From a virus: a DNA stretch of 64,000 bases. A program made the translations under genes and the position numbers. The notes under the pieces were generated by a model. That model was not told the origin of the DNA and did not search any database. It saw only the letters and a list, made by a program, of their open reading frames with translations. The stretch is from IMG/VR virus record IMGVR_UViG_3300035074_000077, positions 1 through 64,000 of that record. The stretch is one strand, 5' to 3'. Positions 49,428 to 56,715 of this stretch are shown here, one piece after another (position 1 is the first letter of the stretch; the number at the start of each line of letters is the position of its first letter).

Positions 49428-49672
49428 TGGGCGGCCTCGCTCTGGACGACGGGGCGCGCGACGCCAGCGGGCCATTCGGCGCCATCCGGCCAGTTCGCCG
49501 AGAACCAGCGGAGCGCGTCGTTGAAACGACGGAGCGTGATCCCTTTCCCGGATCGGATCGCCGCGAGGCGTTTCGAGTCGGCGAAGACGCGGGAGCTGAC
49601 GGTCGTCTCCGTCAGCTCTTTGGCGGATGCGTAGATGTCGGCGAGCCGCACGAGGTCGTGTTCGGTGTGCAT
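49424..49672 (-). CDS. Cro-like DNA-binding regulator
   Basis: 82 residues. MHTEHDLVRLADIYASAKEL, TETTVSSRVFADSKRLAAIR with FNDALRWFSANWPDGAEWPA is a compact HTH protein I recognise as a common small phage regulator near the immunity repressor. It is the first gene of the leftward transcript, divergent from the S24 repressor across the operator region. Its likely job is the lytic switch. Confidence 0.75.
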   Translation of the reverse strand: MHTEHDLVRLADIYASAKELTETTVSSRVFADSKRLAAIRSGKGITLRRFNDALRWFSANWPDGAEWPAGVARPVVQSEAAQ

Positions 49673-49677
49673 ACCGC

Positions 49678-49706
49678 AATAATGGGTATAGCTACCGGCG
49701 TGTCAA
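49678..49706 (-). promoter_or_regulatory. Leftward early promoter
   Basis: Read on the minus strand: TTGACA (49706-49701), 17-base spacer, ATTATT (49683-49678). The start codon of the Cro-like gene follows at 49672, so the mRNA leader is short or absent. The spacer contains a 12-bp operator. Confidence 0.65.
49685..49696. promoter_or_regulatory. Operator GGTATAGCTACC in the leftward promoter
   Basis: GGTA/TACC inverted half-sites around four bases, lying exactly between the -35 and -10 of the leftward promoter. It matches operators at 52243 and 52287. A degenerate copy, GGTTAAAATACC, is at 49741-49752 near the repressor start. Repressor binding is inferred. Confidence 0.65.
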
Positions 49707-49732
49707 GGTATTTTTAGAAGGGGCGCGCGCCA

Positions 49733-50500
49733 ATGCCGCCGGTTAAAATACCATTCATGTGGTCAGCCAAGGACTTACTCGCGAGGATCGAAGCCCGAAC
49801 GAAGTCGCTCGGGCTATCGGACGCGGACGTCGGCCGGATCGCCGAAAAGCCTGACCTCATGAAAAACATCCGCACTGCGGCGCGGCAGAACAGGACCTAT
49901 GAGCCTCGGGCTGGCACAATGAAGGCTCTGGCACGGGCGTTGAGGGTCCAAGAGAGTTGGCTGACCGCAATCGACGACGAGGCGCGACAACCTCCAGACG
50001 AGGTTGCTATTTCGTCTGTCGACGATGAGATCGGCCGCTCGGCTTCCGCGAACATTCTCGAGATCGATGTGCGAGCCGGCGCCGGTGGCGGCGGAATCCG
50101 AATTGACGACGTGGTCGTCTATGATGACGCCGGCAACTCCTATGCGGCGGAGAACGTCGCGGGGGAATGGACTCTCCCGGCCGCAGTGCTGTCCGGGGTC
50201 CTGAAATCCACGCCCAAGCACATCAAGGTCTTCGAGATCATGGGCGACTCGATGGAACCACGGCTTTTCGAAGGGGACCGTGTGTTCGTCGACACCCGCT
50301 ACACTGCCCCGCATCCTGAAGGGATTTTCGTCCTTTGGGATGGCTATTCGATCGTGGTCAAGGGGCTGCAAATAGTTCGGGGAACCGATCCGCTTCGGGT
50401 GACGATCATTTCTGAGAACCGGCGCTATCCGCCTTACGAGACGACGATCGACGAGATCAAGATCATCGGCCGATACGCCGGCCGATTCACGACGAGATGA
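49733..50500 (+). CDS. S24/LexA-type phage repressor
   Basis: 255 residues. N-terminal helix-turn-helix-like region (KDLLARIEARTKSLGLSDAD, about 13-80) and a C-terminal S24 peptidase domain with EIMGDSMEPRLFEGDRVFVD (Ser 173) and SIVVKGLQI (Lys 210), the catalytic dyad for RecA-stimulated self-cleavage. It maintains lysogeny by binding operators. The start at 49733 has AGAAGGGG; a second Met (49757, MWSAKDLL) is typical of relatives and would put a degenerate operator in the leader. Confidence 0.92.
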   Translation: MPPVKIPFMWSAKDLLARIEARTKSLGLSDADVGRIAEKPDLMKNIRTAARQNRTYEPRAGTMKALARALRVQESWLTAIDDEARQPPDEVAISSVDDEIGRSASANILEIDVRAGAGGGGIRIDDVVVYDDAGNSYAAENVAGEWTLPAAVLSGVLKSTPKHIKVFEIMGDSMEPRLFEGDRVFVDTRYTAPHPEGIFVLWDGYSIVVKGLQIVRGTDPLRVTIISENRRYPPYETTIDEIKIIGRYAGRFTTR

Positions 50501-50607
50501 TTGCATTTGAAATCCTACGGGTTCGCCCGCAGGTGCGGCGGCCCGCCGCCCCGATATGATCGGCCGGATTAACCGTTCGTTCATATTTCGAGGACACGGG
50601 GGCTCCG

Positions 50608-51111
50608 GTGAGATTTCTGCTCGTTCTTCCCGCCATTTCGGCGCTCGCCGGCTGCGGCACAATCACGCGCGGCACGACGGAACAGGTTCAGATCCTGTCC
50701 AATCCGCCGGACGCAGTGGCGACGACCTCCCTCGGCCATTCCTGCAGGACGCCCTGCACGCTCACGGTGGGCCGCAAGGACGAGTTCGTCGTCTCTGTCC
50801 GCAAGGACGGGTTCGAGCCCGCCCAAGTCCCGGTGACGACAGCGCTCGCCGGCACAGGCGGGGCCGCCTTCGCCGGCAACATCCTGCTCGGCGGCGTCGT
50901 CGGCATGGGAACCGATGTCGTGACCGGCGCCGCGCTGGACCATGCGCCAAACCCGGTCTCCGTCGCGCTGGCTCCGGAATCCCCGCCGCCGCCGGCGCCA
51001 GCGCGCCTCTCTGCGGCTGAGCCCCCGCGCCGCCGGAATGTCTCGGTCGTCGCGAGGACCGCGCCGGGCGCCGCCGCGCCCCGGCAGGCCGAGCAAGCCA
51101 GGCGCGACTGA
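50608..51111 (+). CDS. PEGA-like lipoprotein next to the repressor
   Basis: GTG 50608 starts a signal peptide with lipobox ALAGC (Cys 16). The next part (VQILSNPPDAVATTSLGHSC and RKDEFVVSVRKDGFEP) resembles PEGA-type repeats in envelope proteins, followed by a Gly-rich hydrophobic segment (GNILLGGVVGMGTDVVTGAA) and a Pro/Ala-rich C-terminus. It is co-directional with the repressor, 107 bases downstream, and could be expressed in the lysogen, altering the surface. Confidence 0.7.
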   Translation: MRFLLVLPAISALAGCGTITRGTTEQVQILSNPPDAVATTSLGHSCRTPCTLTVGRKDEFVVSVRKDGFEPAQVPVTTALAGTGGAAFAGNILLGGVVGMGTDVVTGAALDHAPNPVSVALAPESPPPPAPARLSAAEPPRRRNVSVVARTAPGAAAPRQAEQARRD

Positions 51112-51192
51112 CGCGCCACTCGTCAGATACCCCGGCAGATCGCCAGAGAACGCCGCTGGCGCGTTTTCATGGGGCACGCGCATGAATACGCA

Positions 51193-52077
51193 TCAGCGCC
51201 GCGGCCGCTCGCCGGCGCCGACGCTCGCCGCTTCGCCTGGCTGGCGCATCTTCCCGAGCTGCGCTGTTTCTGGCTCTCCGATTTCCGGGATGCCCCCCTC
51301 GTACGCCGGTCCAGGGTCCAGCGATTCGTATCTGGCCGCTTCCGAGCCATGGGAGGTTCCCTCTTCCGCCGGCGAGCGAGCCGGAAGGCGAGAGAGCGAG
51401 CCGGCGGATGAAGGGCGGGAATCTGCCCGAGGGGGCGATTCTTGCACCTCGCTTGCCACCCCGAGTCTCTCAACAACAACGCCCTGCGACGGAGGGGCGG
51501 GCGCGCAAGCGCCCGCCTCGACGGCGCTGAGTTCAATCGCTGAGTTAGATCTCTGAGTTCCTTCCTTATATGCGAGCGACAATTTTGTCGCAAACCCGCG
51601 ACAATTTTGTCGCTCCTCAGCGACATTTTTGTCGCTGTCAGATTTTTGTCCGGCCTCTGTCAGATGCGACAATTTTGTCGCAACCGGCTGTGGATTATCG
51701 ACAATTTTGTCGCTGTCGTCGGAGCCTTGTCGCGACATTTTTGTCGCTGCCTCCGCCTCCGTGAGCAGCACAAGCACGAGACTGTCGCCTTCGCGGCGGA
51801 CATGCCCGGCCGCGATCAGAGCCCCGATTTTTCTCTCGACAGTTCTGGTCGCCGCGCGGATTTCCGCCGCTAGCCTGGCCTTCCCAGGAAAAGCGCCACC
51901 GGTTTGGCTGTTCACGAAGGACTGAAGCGCGATCGCCAGATCGCAGCAGTCCGTTCCGATCGTCTGATCGCACTGGACCTGCCGGAGCCACTGCAGCCGC
52001 TCAACCGGCGTAACTGCCGTTCGAGAGCCCACCCTCTTGCTCGCCGGCGCACTCCGGCTATCCTTATCACCAACCAT
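51193..52077 (-). CDS. Replication-initiator-like protein with origin iterons inside its gene
   Basis: 294 residues. Residues 25-105 form a winged-helix domain (CDLAIALQSFVNSQTGGAFP, GKARLAAEIRAATRTVERKI). The rest is polar and low-complexity. Between 51576 and 51747 the coding DNA contains six 16-bp dyads, as in lambda O where the origin lies inside the initiator gene. No helicase loader gene follows. The gene is alone on the minus strand between plus-strand genes. Initiator function is inferred. Confidence 0.6.
   Translation of the reverse strand: MVGDKDSRSAPASKRVGSRTAVTPVERLQWLRQVQCDQTIGTDCCDLAIALQSFVNSQTGGAFPGKARLAAEIRAATRTVERKIGALIAAGHVRREGDSLVLVLLTEAEAATKMSRQGSDDSDKIVDNPQPVATKLSHLTEAGQKSDSDKNVAEERQNCRGFATKLSLAYKEGTQRSNSAIELSAVEAGACAPAPPSQGVVVERLGVASEVQESPPRADSRPSSAGSLSRLPARSPAEEGTSHGSEAARYESLDPGPAYEGGIPEIGEPETAQLGKMRQPGEAASVGAGERPRR
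51576..51747. repeat. Candidate replication origin: six iterons GCGACAWTTTTGTCGC
   Basis: Copies start at 51576, 51598, 51620, 51666, 51698 (first base T) and 51732. Each has near-perfect 6-7 bp arms (GCGACA.../...TGTCGC). The first three are spaced exactly 22 bp (two helical turns); others 46, 32 and 34 bp. A degenerate copy lies near 51637, and a TTGTCGC half-site abuts the last copy. AT-richer DNA (CTTCCTTATATG) lies just beside the first iteron. Confidence 0.75.
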
Positions 52078-52106
52078 TCGCCCAAACCCTCTTTGGTCGA
52101 TCGGTA

Positions 52107-52141
52107 GAGCCCCGCTGCGGTCGCAACCCGCGCCGGGGCTC
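52107..52141. terminator. Hairpin GAGCCCCG/CGGGGCTC in the control region
   Basis: Perfect 8-bp stem (52107-52114 with 52134-52141), followed in the plus direction by GTTCGTTTCTATA. It lies upstream of the initiator-like gene. It may stop rightward read-through or shape the leader RNA of the minus-strand gene. Confidence 0.4.
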
Positions 52142-52242
52142 GTTCGTTTCTATACCCTGCCACCAAAGCCACGCCATTACGGGCAGGCCCGAATCGCTCT
52201 GCCGCCGCGATCGAGCGGCCGCCAGTACGTAGGCATCTCGGC

Positions 52243-52298
52243 GGTATACCTACCACGTTTTCGTCTTGACGCTGGTTTTTTTACCCGGTATTGCTACC
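52243..52298. promoter_or_regulatory. Two operators of the rightward early promoter
   Basis: GGTATACCTACC at 52243-52254 and GGTATTGCTACC at 52287-52298, start-to-start 44 bp (four helical turns), flanking the -35. They match the operator at 49685. The second covers the -10 element, so a bound repressor should block transcription. Confidence 0.68.
52266..52294 (+). promoter_or_regulatory. Rightward early promoter
   Basis: TTGACG (52266-52271), 17-base spacer with a T-run, and TATTGC (52289-52294) as a modest -10; the first gene starts at 52346 after GGAGGGG. Overlaps the operator at 52287. Confidence 0.55.
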
Positions 52299-52345
52299 TC
52301 CATCAGCCGAACGCGAGTCACTCGCCGGCCGGCACGGAGGGGACG

Positions 52346-52897
52346 ATGAACGAAGCCGCGAACACAGAGGGCGTGATCTCCCCGAACGCTTTGCAGATCC
52401 ATGACGGGGAGCCTCGCGTCGCCGATGTCACGCTCGCCGTCGCGCTCGGGTTCAAGAGGCCGCGGGCAATTCGCGATCTGATTACCCGCAACAACGCGGA
52501 ACTCGAAGCTTACGGGTCTATCGCCGTGCTGCGCGGCGCTTACCGCAACCACGCGACGAAGACGCATCTTCTGAACGAGCACCAGGCGATCCTGATCGCC
52601 ATCCTCTCGCAGGCGCCGAAAGCCTCAGATGTCCGTCGCGCGCTGATCGAGGTTTTTGTCGCATATCGCCGCAGTCAGGTGCCCCGGGACGACGCGCATG
52701 AAGCGCCGCGCCGTGCGGCGGATCCGAGCCCGGAGAAGAACCACGGGCGCATCCGCTTTTGGAAATTCCGCTTCGCCGAGGCCGCTGCGGAACTCGACGT
52801 GCTCGGCGTCGATGTCGAGGCGATCGATCTCAAGGTCGTGACCGCGTTCGGCCGCGTCATCGTCGGCGACGGACGGATGATCGCGAAGAGAAATTGA
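52346..52897 (+). CDS. Antirepressor-type DNA-binding protein, first gene of the rightward operon
   Basis: 183 residues, ATG 52346 after GGAGGGG. The N-terminal domain (DVTLAVALGFKRPRAIRDLI, ... NEHQAILIAILSQAPKASDV, RRALIEVFVAYRR) is shared with the protein at 10035-10784 and is common in phage antirepressor-like regulators. It is the first gene after the repressor-controlled promoter. A switch function is inferred. Confidence 0.65.
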   Translation: MNEAANTEGVISPNALQIHDGEPRVADVTLAVALGFKRPRAIRDLITRNNAELEAYGSIAVLRGAYRNHATKTHLLNEHQAILIAILSQAPKASDVRRALIEVFVAYRRSQVPRDDAHEAPRRAADPSPEKNHGRIRFWKFRFAEAAAELDVLGVDVEAIDLKVVTAFGRVIVGDGRMIAKRN

Positions 52898-52929
52898 ACA
52901 CCAAGCCAATCGCAAATCGGAGAACCATC

Positions 52930-53109
52930 ATGAGCGAGATTATTGCCCTTATCGGAAATCGCAGCCTTCGCGAGCTGAAGTTCGAACTTCACGCCGCCTA
53001 TCTCGCCAGCGCCCGCAAGGCGCGGCTCCGCGGCGACCACGCCAACGCCGCCACCTATCTCGGCTTCGCCGCGTCGGCGCGCCGGATGATCGCCGCCGGA
53101 GCGCGGTGA
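52930..53109 (+). CDS. Hypothetical 59-residue helical protein
   Basis: Reads MSEIIALIGNRSLRELKFEL and ends NAATYLGFAASARRMIAAGA. Predicted to be all-helical and basic. Early rightward operon. No family recognised. Confidence 0.6.
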   Translation: MSEIIALIGNRSLRELKFELHAAYLASARKARLRGDHANAATYLGFAASARRMIAAGAR

Positions 53110-53166
53110 GCTACTGGGGCGCGCGTGACGCGCCCTCCCCCCCCTCTCGTTTCCAGAGCCCCCGCC

Positions 53167-53373
53167 ATGCCGCAATTCGAAGTCCGCGCTCCCTTCGCCG
53201 GATATCTCCGAGTGAAGGTCGAAGCCGAGAGCGAAGAGCAAGCAATCGAGAAGGCGCTCTCCGCCGAAATCGATCTCGCCGAATCCGTCGAAGCGTTTCG
53301 CGTCGTTCCCGAACTCGGCCGCGCTCGCGCGACCGTGACGCCGATCGATGAATCCGCCGAACAGGAGCGCTGA
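53167..53373 (+). CDS. Hypothetical 68-residue protein
   Basis: ATG 53167; MPQFEVRAPFAGYLRVKVEA with SEEQAIEKALSAEIDL, a beta-alpha pattern like small phage proteins of the DUF-type with a FxVxAxs.EeAi..A fold. No specific function assigned. Confidence 0.6.
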   Translation: MPQFEVRAPFAGYLRVKVEAESEEQAIEKALSAEIDLAESVEAFRVVPELGRARATVTPIDESAEQER

Positions 53374-53376
53374 ACC

Positions 53377-53580
53377 ATGGCCCGCTGCCTCCCCATCGCG
53401 CCGCCGCGCAATTTCGATCCGATCATCATCGTCTTCGGCGCCCGCGTCGAAGCGGCGCTCGCCAGACAGGCGCGAGAGAGAGCGCGCAGAGCCGCGAAGC
53501 TCGACGCCTTCCTCGGCGCCGGCAATTCCCCCTTCCTCGACGCCCGTCGCGATGAGCGCGGCGTCTATGTTGTCAGGTGA
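53377..53580 (+). CDS. Hypothetical 67-residue basic protein
   Basis: MARCLPIAPPRNFDPIIIVF, then an Ala/Arg-rich helix (ALARQARERARRAAKLDAFL). Three bases after the previous stop. Basic charge suggests DNA/RNA binding; unproven. Confidence 0.55.
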   Translation: MARCLPIAPPRNFDPIIIVFGARVEAALARQARERARRAAKLDAFLGAGNSPFLDARRDERGVYVVR

Positions 53581-53583
53581 GCG

Positions 53584-53799
53584 ATGGGCACGCTGCTGCA
53601 GGACGACACCACGATTTCCGCCATGGCGCGCGAGCTGCGCGGGCTCCACTGCTTCGATGTCCGCGGCATCGCGAAGCTCGCCGCGATCCGGGCAGGATTC
53701 TCGCCTTCCGACATCACCCGCTTCCTGGACCGCGCGATCGATTACGAGCGGGCGCGCCGGAAATGCTTTCCCACCTCCACCACGACCACCCATAGCTGA
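53584..53799 (+). CDS. Hypothetical 71-residue protein
   Basis: Reads MGTLLQDDTTISAMARELRG, LHCFDVRGIAKLAAIRAGFS. Helical middle resembling a small HTH-like unit. Coupled in the early operon. No family assigned. Confidence 0.55.
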   Translation: MGTLLQDDTTISAMARELRGLHCFDVRGIAKLAAIRAGFSPSDITRFLDRAIDYERARRKCFPTSTTTTHS

Positions 53800-53814
53800 G
53801 AAGGAAATTTCGAG

Positions 53815-54051
53815 ATGATGACGCTCTTCAAGAACCTCCGCCGCGTCGCCGAGCTCGCCGAGTTGGACAAGACGATCTCCGATCTCCGGGAGACGATCTC
53901 CGGCTATCAGACGGCCTATCGCGATGTTGTCGCGAAGAACGCGACTCTGAACCGGCGCAATGCCGAACTCATCGCGCGCAACGTCATCCTGACCCGCGAG
54001 CTCGCCGCCGCGCGCGACGCGCTCCTCCCCAACGCGAAGAAATGCGCCTGA
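53815..54051 (+). CDS. Coiled-coil protein (78 residues)
   Basis: Heptad-rich sequence from residue 10 to 68 (ELDKTISDLRETISGYQTAY, NRRNAELIARNVILTRELAA), a clear coiled coil, with Cys near the C-terminus. May act as an adaptor. Early rightward operon. Confidence 0.6.
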   Translation: MMTLFKNLRRVAELAELDKTISDLRETISGYQTAYRDVVAKNATLNRRNAELIARNVILTRELAAARDALLPNAKKCA

Positions 54052-54085
54052 CCAGCGCACGCGCAACACGAACGAGGATGCAGCG

Positions 54086-54502
54086 ATGCAGGGCGAGGTC
54101 ACATTCCGGATGAGCGAAGAGTTCCGGCCCTATCGCTCGGTCTCGGGCTCGACGCTTTCGATCTACGTCATGGGGCGCGCGACCATCAGCTATGACGACT
54201 CCGGCTCCTGGGCCGTCGAGACGATCGCGATCTCGACGGATACCGGCGGGCTTTCAGCGGTCGATAGATCGGATCCTCTGTTCCTCTCGATCGCGTCGGC
54301 TCTCCGTCAGCATTACTCGGCGGAGATCGAGGCGCTGATCTCTGACGACATCCGGGACCGCGGCGACTGGCGCGATCCCAATGACGAGCATCGTCTCGGA
54401 GCGCGGGAACTCGGGCTCGCCGCGATGGGAGCGCTTCTCGCTCTGTTGCTGCCCTGCATCGGCGCGCTGCTGGCGCAGGCTTTCATCGGAGGATCGATAT
54501 GA
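54086..54502 (+). CDS. Membrane-anchored protein of unknown function (138 residues)
   Basis: A soluble N-terminal domain (residues 1-110, MSEEFRPYRSVSGSTLSIYV) is followed by a C-terminal membrane span (LGLAAMGALLALLLPCIGAL). Such tail-anchored early proteins are candidates for host takeover or exclusion. The next ATG overlaps the stop. Confidence 0.6.
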   Translation: MQGEVTFRMSEEFRPYRSVSGSTLSIYVMGRATISYDDSGSWAVETIAISTDTGGLSAVDRSDPLFLSIASALRQHYSAEIEALISDDIRDRGDWRDPNDEHRLGARELGLAAMGALLALLLPCIGALLAQAFIGGSI

Positions 54503-54840
54503 CCCGTTCCGCACAACACCAGTCCGACCGCGAGTTTTTCGAGAACCTGATCCCCGGCTTCAACGGCACGGTCGACGGATATGCGACCAAGCTCGAGGAG
54601 GTCGCGAGAAATCTGCTCTCGGACGCCGCCTTGTTCCGCCGGCGCATCGCGGTATCGCCGTATGAGCGCCTGATGCTCGCCGGCCGTCTCGTCTCGTTGT
54701 GCGAGGACGAAGCCGACGAAATGCTGCGGCTGACGATCGGCGAGCTCGACTTCGACGACGTGCTCGCTTCGATCGACGGGCTCGCGGCGAAGGTGCGCGG
54801 TCTCAAGTCGCGGGCGATCGTCCCGAAGGCGGCAGAATGA
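54499..54840 (+). CDS. Hypothetical 113-residue helical protein
   Basis: All-helical acidic/basic sequence (FFENLIPGFNGTVDGYATKL, DDVLASIDGLAAKVRGLKSR). Overlaps the previous gene by four bases. No family recognised. Confidence 0.6.
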   Translation: MTRSAQHQSDREFFENLIPGFNGTVDGYATKLEEVARNLLSDAALFRRRIAVSPYERLMLAGRLVSLCEDEADEMLRLTIGELDFDDVLASIDGLAAKVRGLKSRAIVPKAAE

Positions 54841-54843
54841 GCC

Positions 54844-55033
54844 ATGGCGACCGTCGTCAAATTCCAGCCGCGCAATGCCGCCGCGTTCTGTGGCGAGGCA
54901 GAAGCGCGCGCAGATCCTTCTTCAGTCGATCTGGGACACGTTCGGTTATCCGGGGCGTGAAGACTTTGTGAGCGAGGCCCGTAGGCAGGCTGAAAACCTG
55001 GCGAAGGCGCTCGCGAAGGCCAGAGGAGAATGA
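54844..55033 (+). pseudogene. Small gene split by a frameshift
   Basis: From ATG 54844 the frame reads MATVVKFQPRNAAAFCGEAE and stops at 54960. The +1 frame, open from at least GTG 54890 to TGA 55031-55033, is strongly coding (QKRAQILLQSIWDTFGYPGR, EDFVSEARRQAENLAKALAK). Joining them needs one base skipped near 54885-54895. Could be an assembly error, a mutation or programmed +1 shifting. If not, GTG 54890 starts a separate 47-residue gene. Confidence 0.55.
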
Positions 55034-55359
55034 CGATGGGAGAGCCGAAATTCACGAAGGGGGCGCTGCGCGTCGTCGACCAGGGCGATGGCAGGTTCCC
55101 GCTCGTCTGCGGCGAAGGCGGAATCATCGACTGGGTTGCGGTTGTGAATGGCGGCCCCGAGGCGATGGCAAACGCGCAGGTCTTCGCCAGCGCACCCGAT
55201 CTGTATGCGGCGCTCCACCGCTGCCGCGAGATACTGAGCGACCTTGCCAGACCGCCGGACAATTATGCCAGCGTCAGCACCGCGATGGTATGGGCGCACT
55301 GCGTCGCGGCCGAGAAACTGGCTCGCGCTGCGCTCGCCAAAGCCCGCGGGGAGTCGTGA
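55030..55359 (+). CDS. Conserved phage protein, APDLYAAL type
   Basis: 109 residues; ATG 55030 overlaps the previous stop. Contains AMANAQVFASAPDLYAALHR, the NA..i..APDLl.AL pattern of a very common family of small phage proteins, and helical flanks. Function unknown. Confidence 0.65.
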   Translation: MTMGEPKFTKGALRVVDQGDGRFPLVCGEGGIIDWVAVVNGGPEAMANAQVFASAPDLYAALHRCREILSDLARPPDNYASVSTAMVWAHCVAAEKLARAALAKARGES

Positions 55360-55361
55360 CG

Positions 55362-55721
55362 ATGGCTGACGTTACAGGGCCGATCAGCACACTACCCGGC
55401 TCCGGGCACGACGTTCCCGACGGCACGATGTGTGACGAGCATCCCGACAGAAAAGCAACGCATCGCGTCCAGGGAGAAACCGACTCCTTCGGCTCCGAAA
55501 TGCACGACATGTGCGACGAGTGTTTCGCGGCCTACAAGGCGGAGATTGCAAGCGAGGATACGAGTGGCGTTTGCGAGTGGTGCGGCAAGCACGCGCCGAG
55601 TCTGCGTCATCGCCGCGACTACGAAGAAGGCATGAGCGGGCGCGTCTATCTTGTTTGCGATGAATGCGTGAAGCGCCAAATCGCGCAACTTGAAGAGGAC
55701 GCCGATGATTGTTGGGATTAG
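55362..55721 (+). CDS. Cys-rich zinc-binding protein (119 residues)
   Basis: ATG 55362. CDEHPDRKATHRVQGETDSF with MHDMCDECFAAYK and GVCEWCGKHAPSLRHRRDYE, VYLVCDECVKRQ supply at least three CxxC pairs, so a zinc-ribbon pair is likely. Its acidic end (EDADDCWD) overlaps the next gene. Confidence 0.6.
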   Translation: MADVTGPISTLPGSGHDVPDGTMCDEHPDRKATHRVQGETDSFGSEMHDMCDECFAAYKAEIASEDTSGVCEWCGKHAPSLRHRRDYEEGMSGRVYLVCDECVKRQIAQLEEDADDCWD

Positions 55722-56022
55722 CTTCATGGGCTTCGATTTCATCGCGGATGTCGACTACCGCGTCACCAGCTACGGCTCGCCCGCGCACATGGGCTCGCTA
55801 TCGTATCCCGGCGATCCTGGCGACCCGCCGGAATGGGAGATCGAGCGCATCACCCTACAGCGCGATGTTACTGGCCCATTCTGTCCTGAATTCGTCGCGA
55901 CCGGCGCATTGTTCGACTGCCTCGCGGAACTCGACGCGGTGAAGGACGCGATCATGCAGGATATCGCCGAATACGACGGCCCCGACGAGCGCGACGACGA
56001 TTATGGAGATTGCGACAGATGA
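55705..56022 (+). CDS. Hypothetical 105-residue acidic protein
   Basis: ATG 55705 chosen over upstream TTG. Beta-type pattern (FDFIADVDYRVTSYGSPAHM) and acidic C-terminus (DGPDERDDDYGD). Overlaps the previous gene by 17 bases. No family recognised. Confidence 0.6.
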   Translation: MIVGISFMGFDFIADVDYRVTSYGSPAHMGSLSYPGDPGDPPEWEIERITLQRDVTGPFCPEFVATGALFDCLAELDAVKDAIMQDIAEYDGPDERDDDYGDCDR

Positions 56023-56072
56023 CCTTCTAAGAAGCGTCCGACACCTGCCATGTTAGGTCCGCCATTTTCCGC

Positions 56073-56213
56073 ATGAGCGATCCGAGTGTCCGCTATTGGA
56101 AAAACCATTCCGTCCAGCTCAGAGAGCGAGTTCCGCCGGCCGATCAGCTCGCGCATGACTGGCTTGAATACGACCCGCGAGAGGGCGTGCTGATGCCATA
56201 CGTGAAACAGTGA
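56073..56213 (+). CDS. Hypothetical 46-residue protein
   Basis: ATG 56073; reads MSDPSVRYWKNHSVQLRERV and HDWLEYDPREGVLMPYVKQ. Good coding character. Eight bases before the next gene start. Function unknown. Confidence 0.55.
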   Translation: MSDPSVRYWKNHSVQLRERVPPADQLAHDWLEYDPREGVLMPYVKQ

Positions 56214-56220
56214 GGCCAAG

Positions 56221-56715
56221 ATGACCATCAAACTCGAAGACATCCGCATCGGCGACAAGGTGACGCTGCACGCGAAGATTGTCGAAGATGGCTGGGCGAA
56301 TGGATCATTCGTCGCAAACGTCGGCGGGGCGCGTGTCGGTATCGCTGGGGCAGATATCGCCACTCATACGCCGGCGCCTCGCGAGTTCAAGCCGGGCGAG
56401 ATAGTGAGGATAGGGGCTGGCGTGACGCATTATCGGTTCATCGCCGAAGATGATGGCTATGCTTTTGTTGCGCTAATCGGCGATGAACCAACGCGACGGA
56501 TTTTGCCTGTTTGCGATCTTCGTCACGCCGACGCCCCCGTGCCACCCCCGCAAGAGCCGGTGAAGGAGCGGAAGAAGATCGAGGCGTGGGTGAACGTGTA
56601 TCAAGGCGACGATTTCGGGAAGGGCCATAAGAGTCGACTAGAGGCTGACGACGCGGCGACTACGAGGCGCATCGCCTGCCTGCATGTCGAAGGCTACGAG
56701 GGAGATGGGCTGTGA
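56221..56715 (+). CDS. Hypothetical 164-residue protein
   Basis: An N-terminal small beta domain (EDIRIGDKVTLHAKIVEDGW), a second beta unit (KPGEIVRIGAGVTHYRFIAE) and a linker (PVPPPQEPVKERKK) before WVNVYQGDDFGKGHKSRLEA. The first part resembles DUF2158/OB-like domains (VGDKV.L). Preceded by GAGGCCAAG. Confidence 0.6.
   Translation: MTIKLEDIRIGDKVTLHAKIVEDGWANGSFVANVGGARVGIAGADIATHTPAPREFKPGEIVRIGAGVTHYRFIAEDDGYAFVALIGDEPTRRILPVCDLRHADAPVPPPQEPVKERKKIEAWVNVYQGDDFGKGHKSRLEADDAATTRRIACLHVEGYEGDGL

Noticed and set aside
51576-51747. CRISPR-like array
   Set aside because: Repeats are 16-bp dyads at 22-46 bp spacing inside a coding region, not 28-37 bp repeats with unique 30-bp spacers; no cas genes.
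52080-52145. tRNA-like sequence (GGTAGAGC... and CGCAACCCGCG)
   Set aside because: Only fragments resemble a tRNA; no complete cloverleaf could be built. Reported only as a hairpin.
52675-54102. 475-codon minus-strand ORF over early small genes
   Set aside because: The plus strand shows ordered small genes with Shine-Dalgarno sequences and couplings; the minus frame is a shadow.
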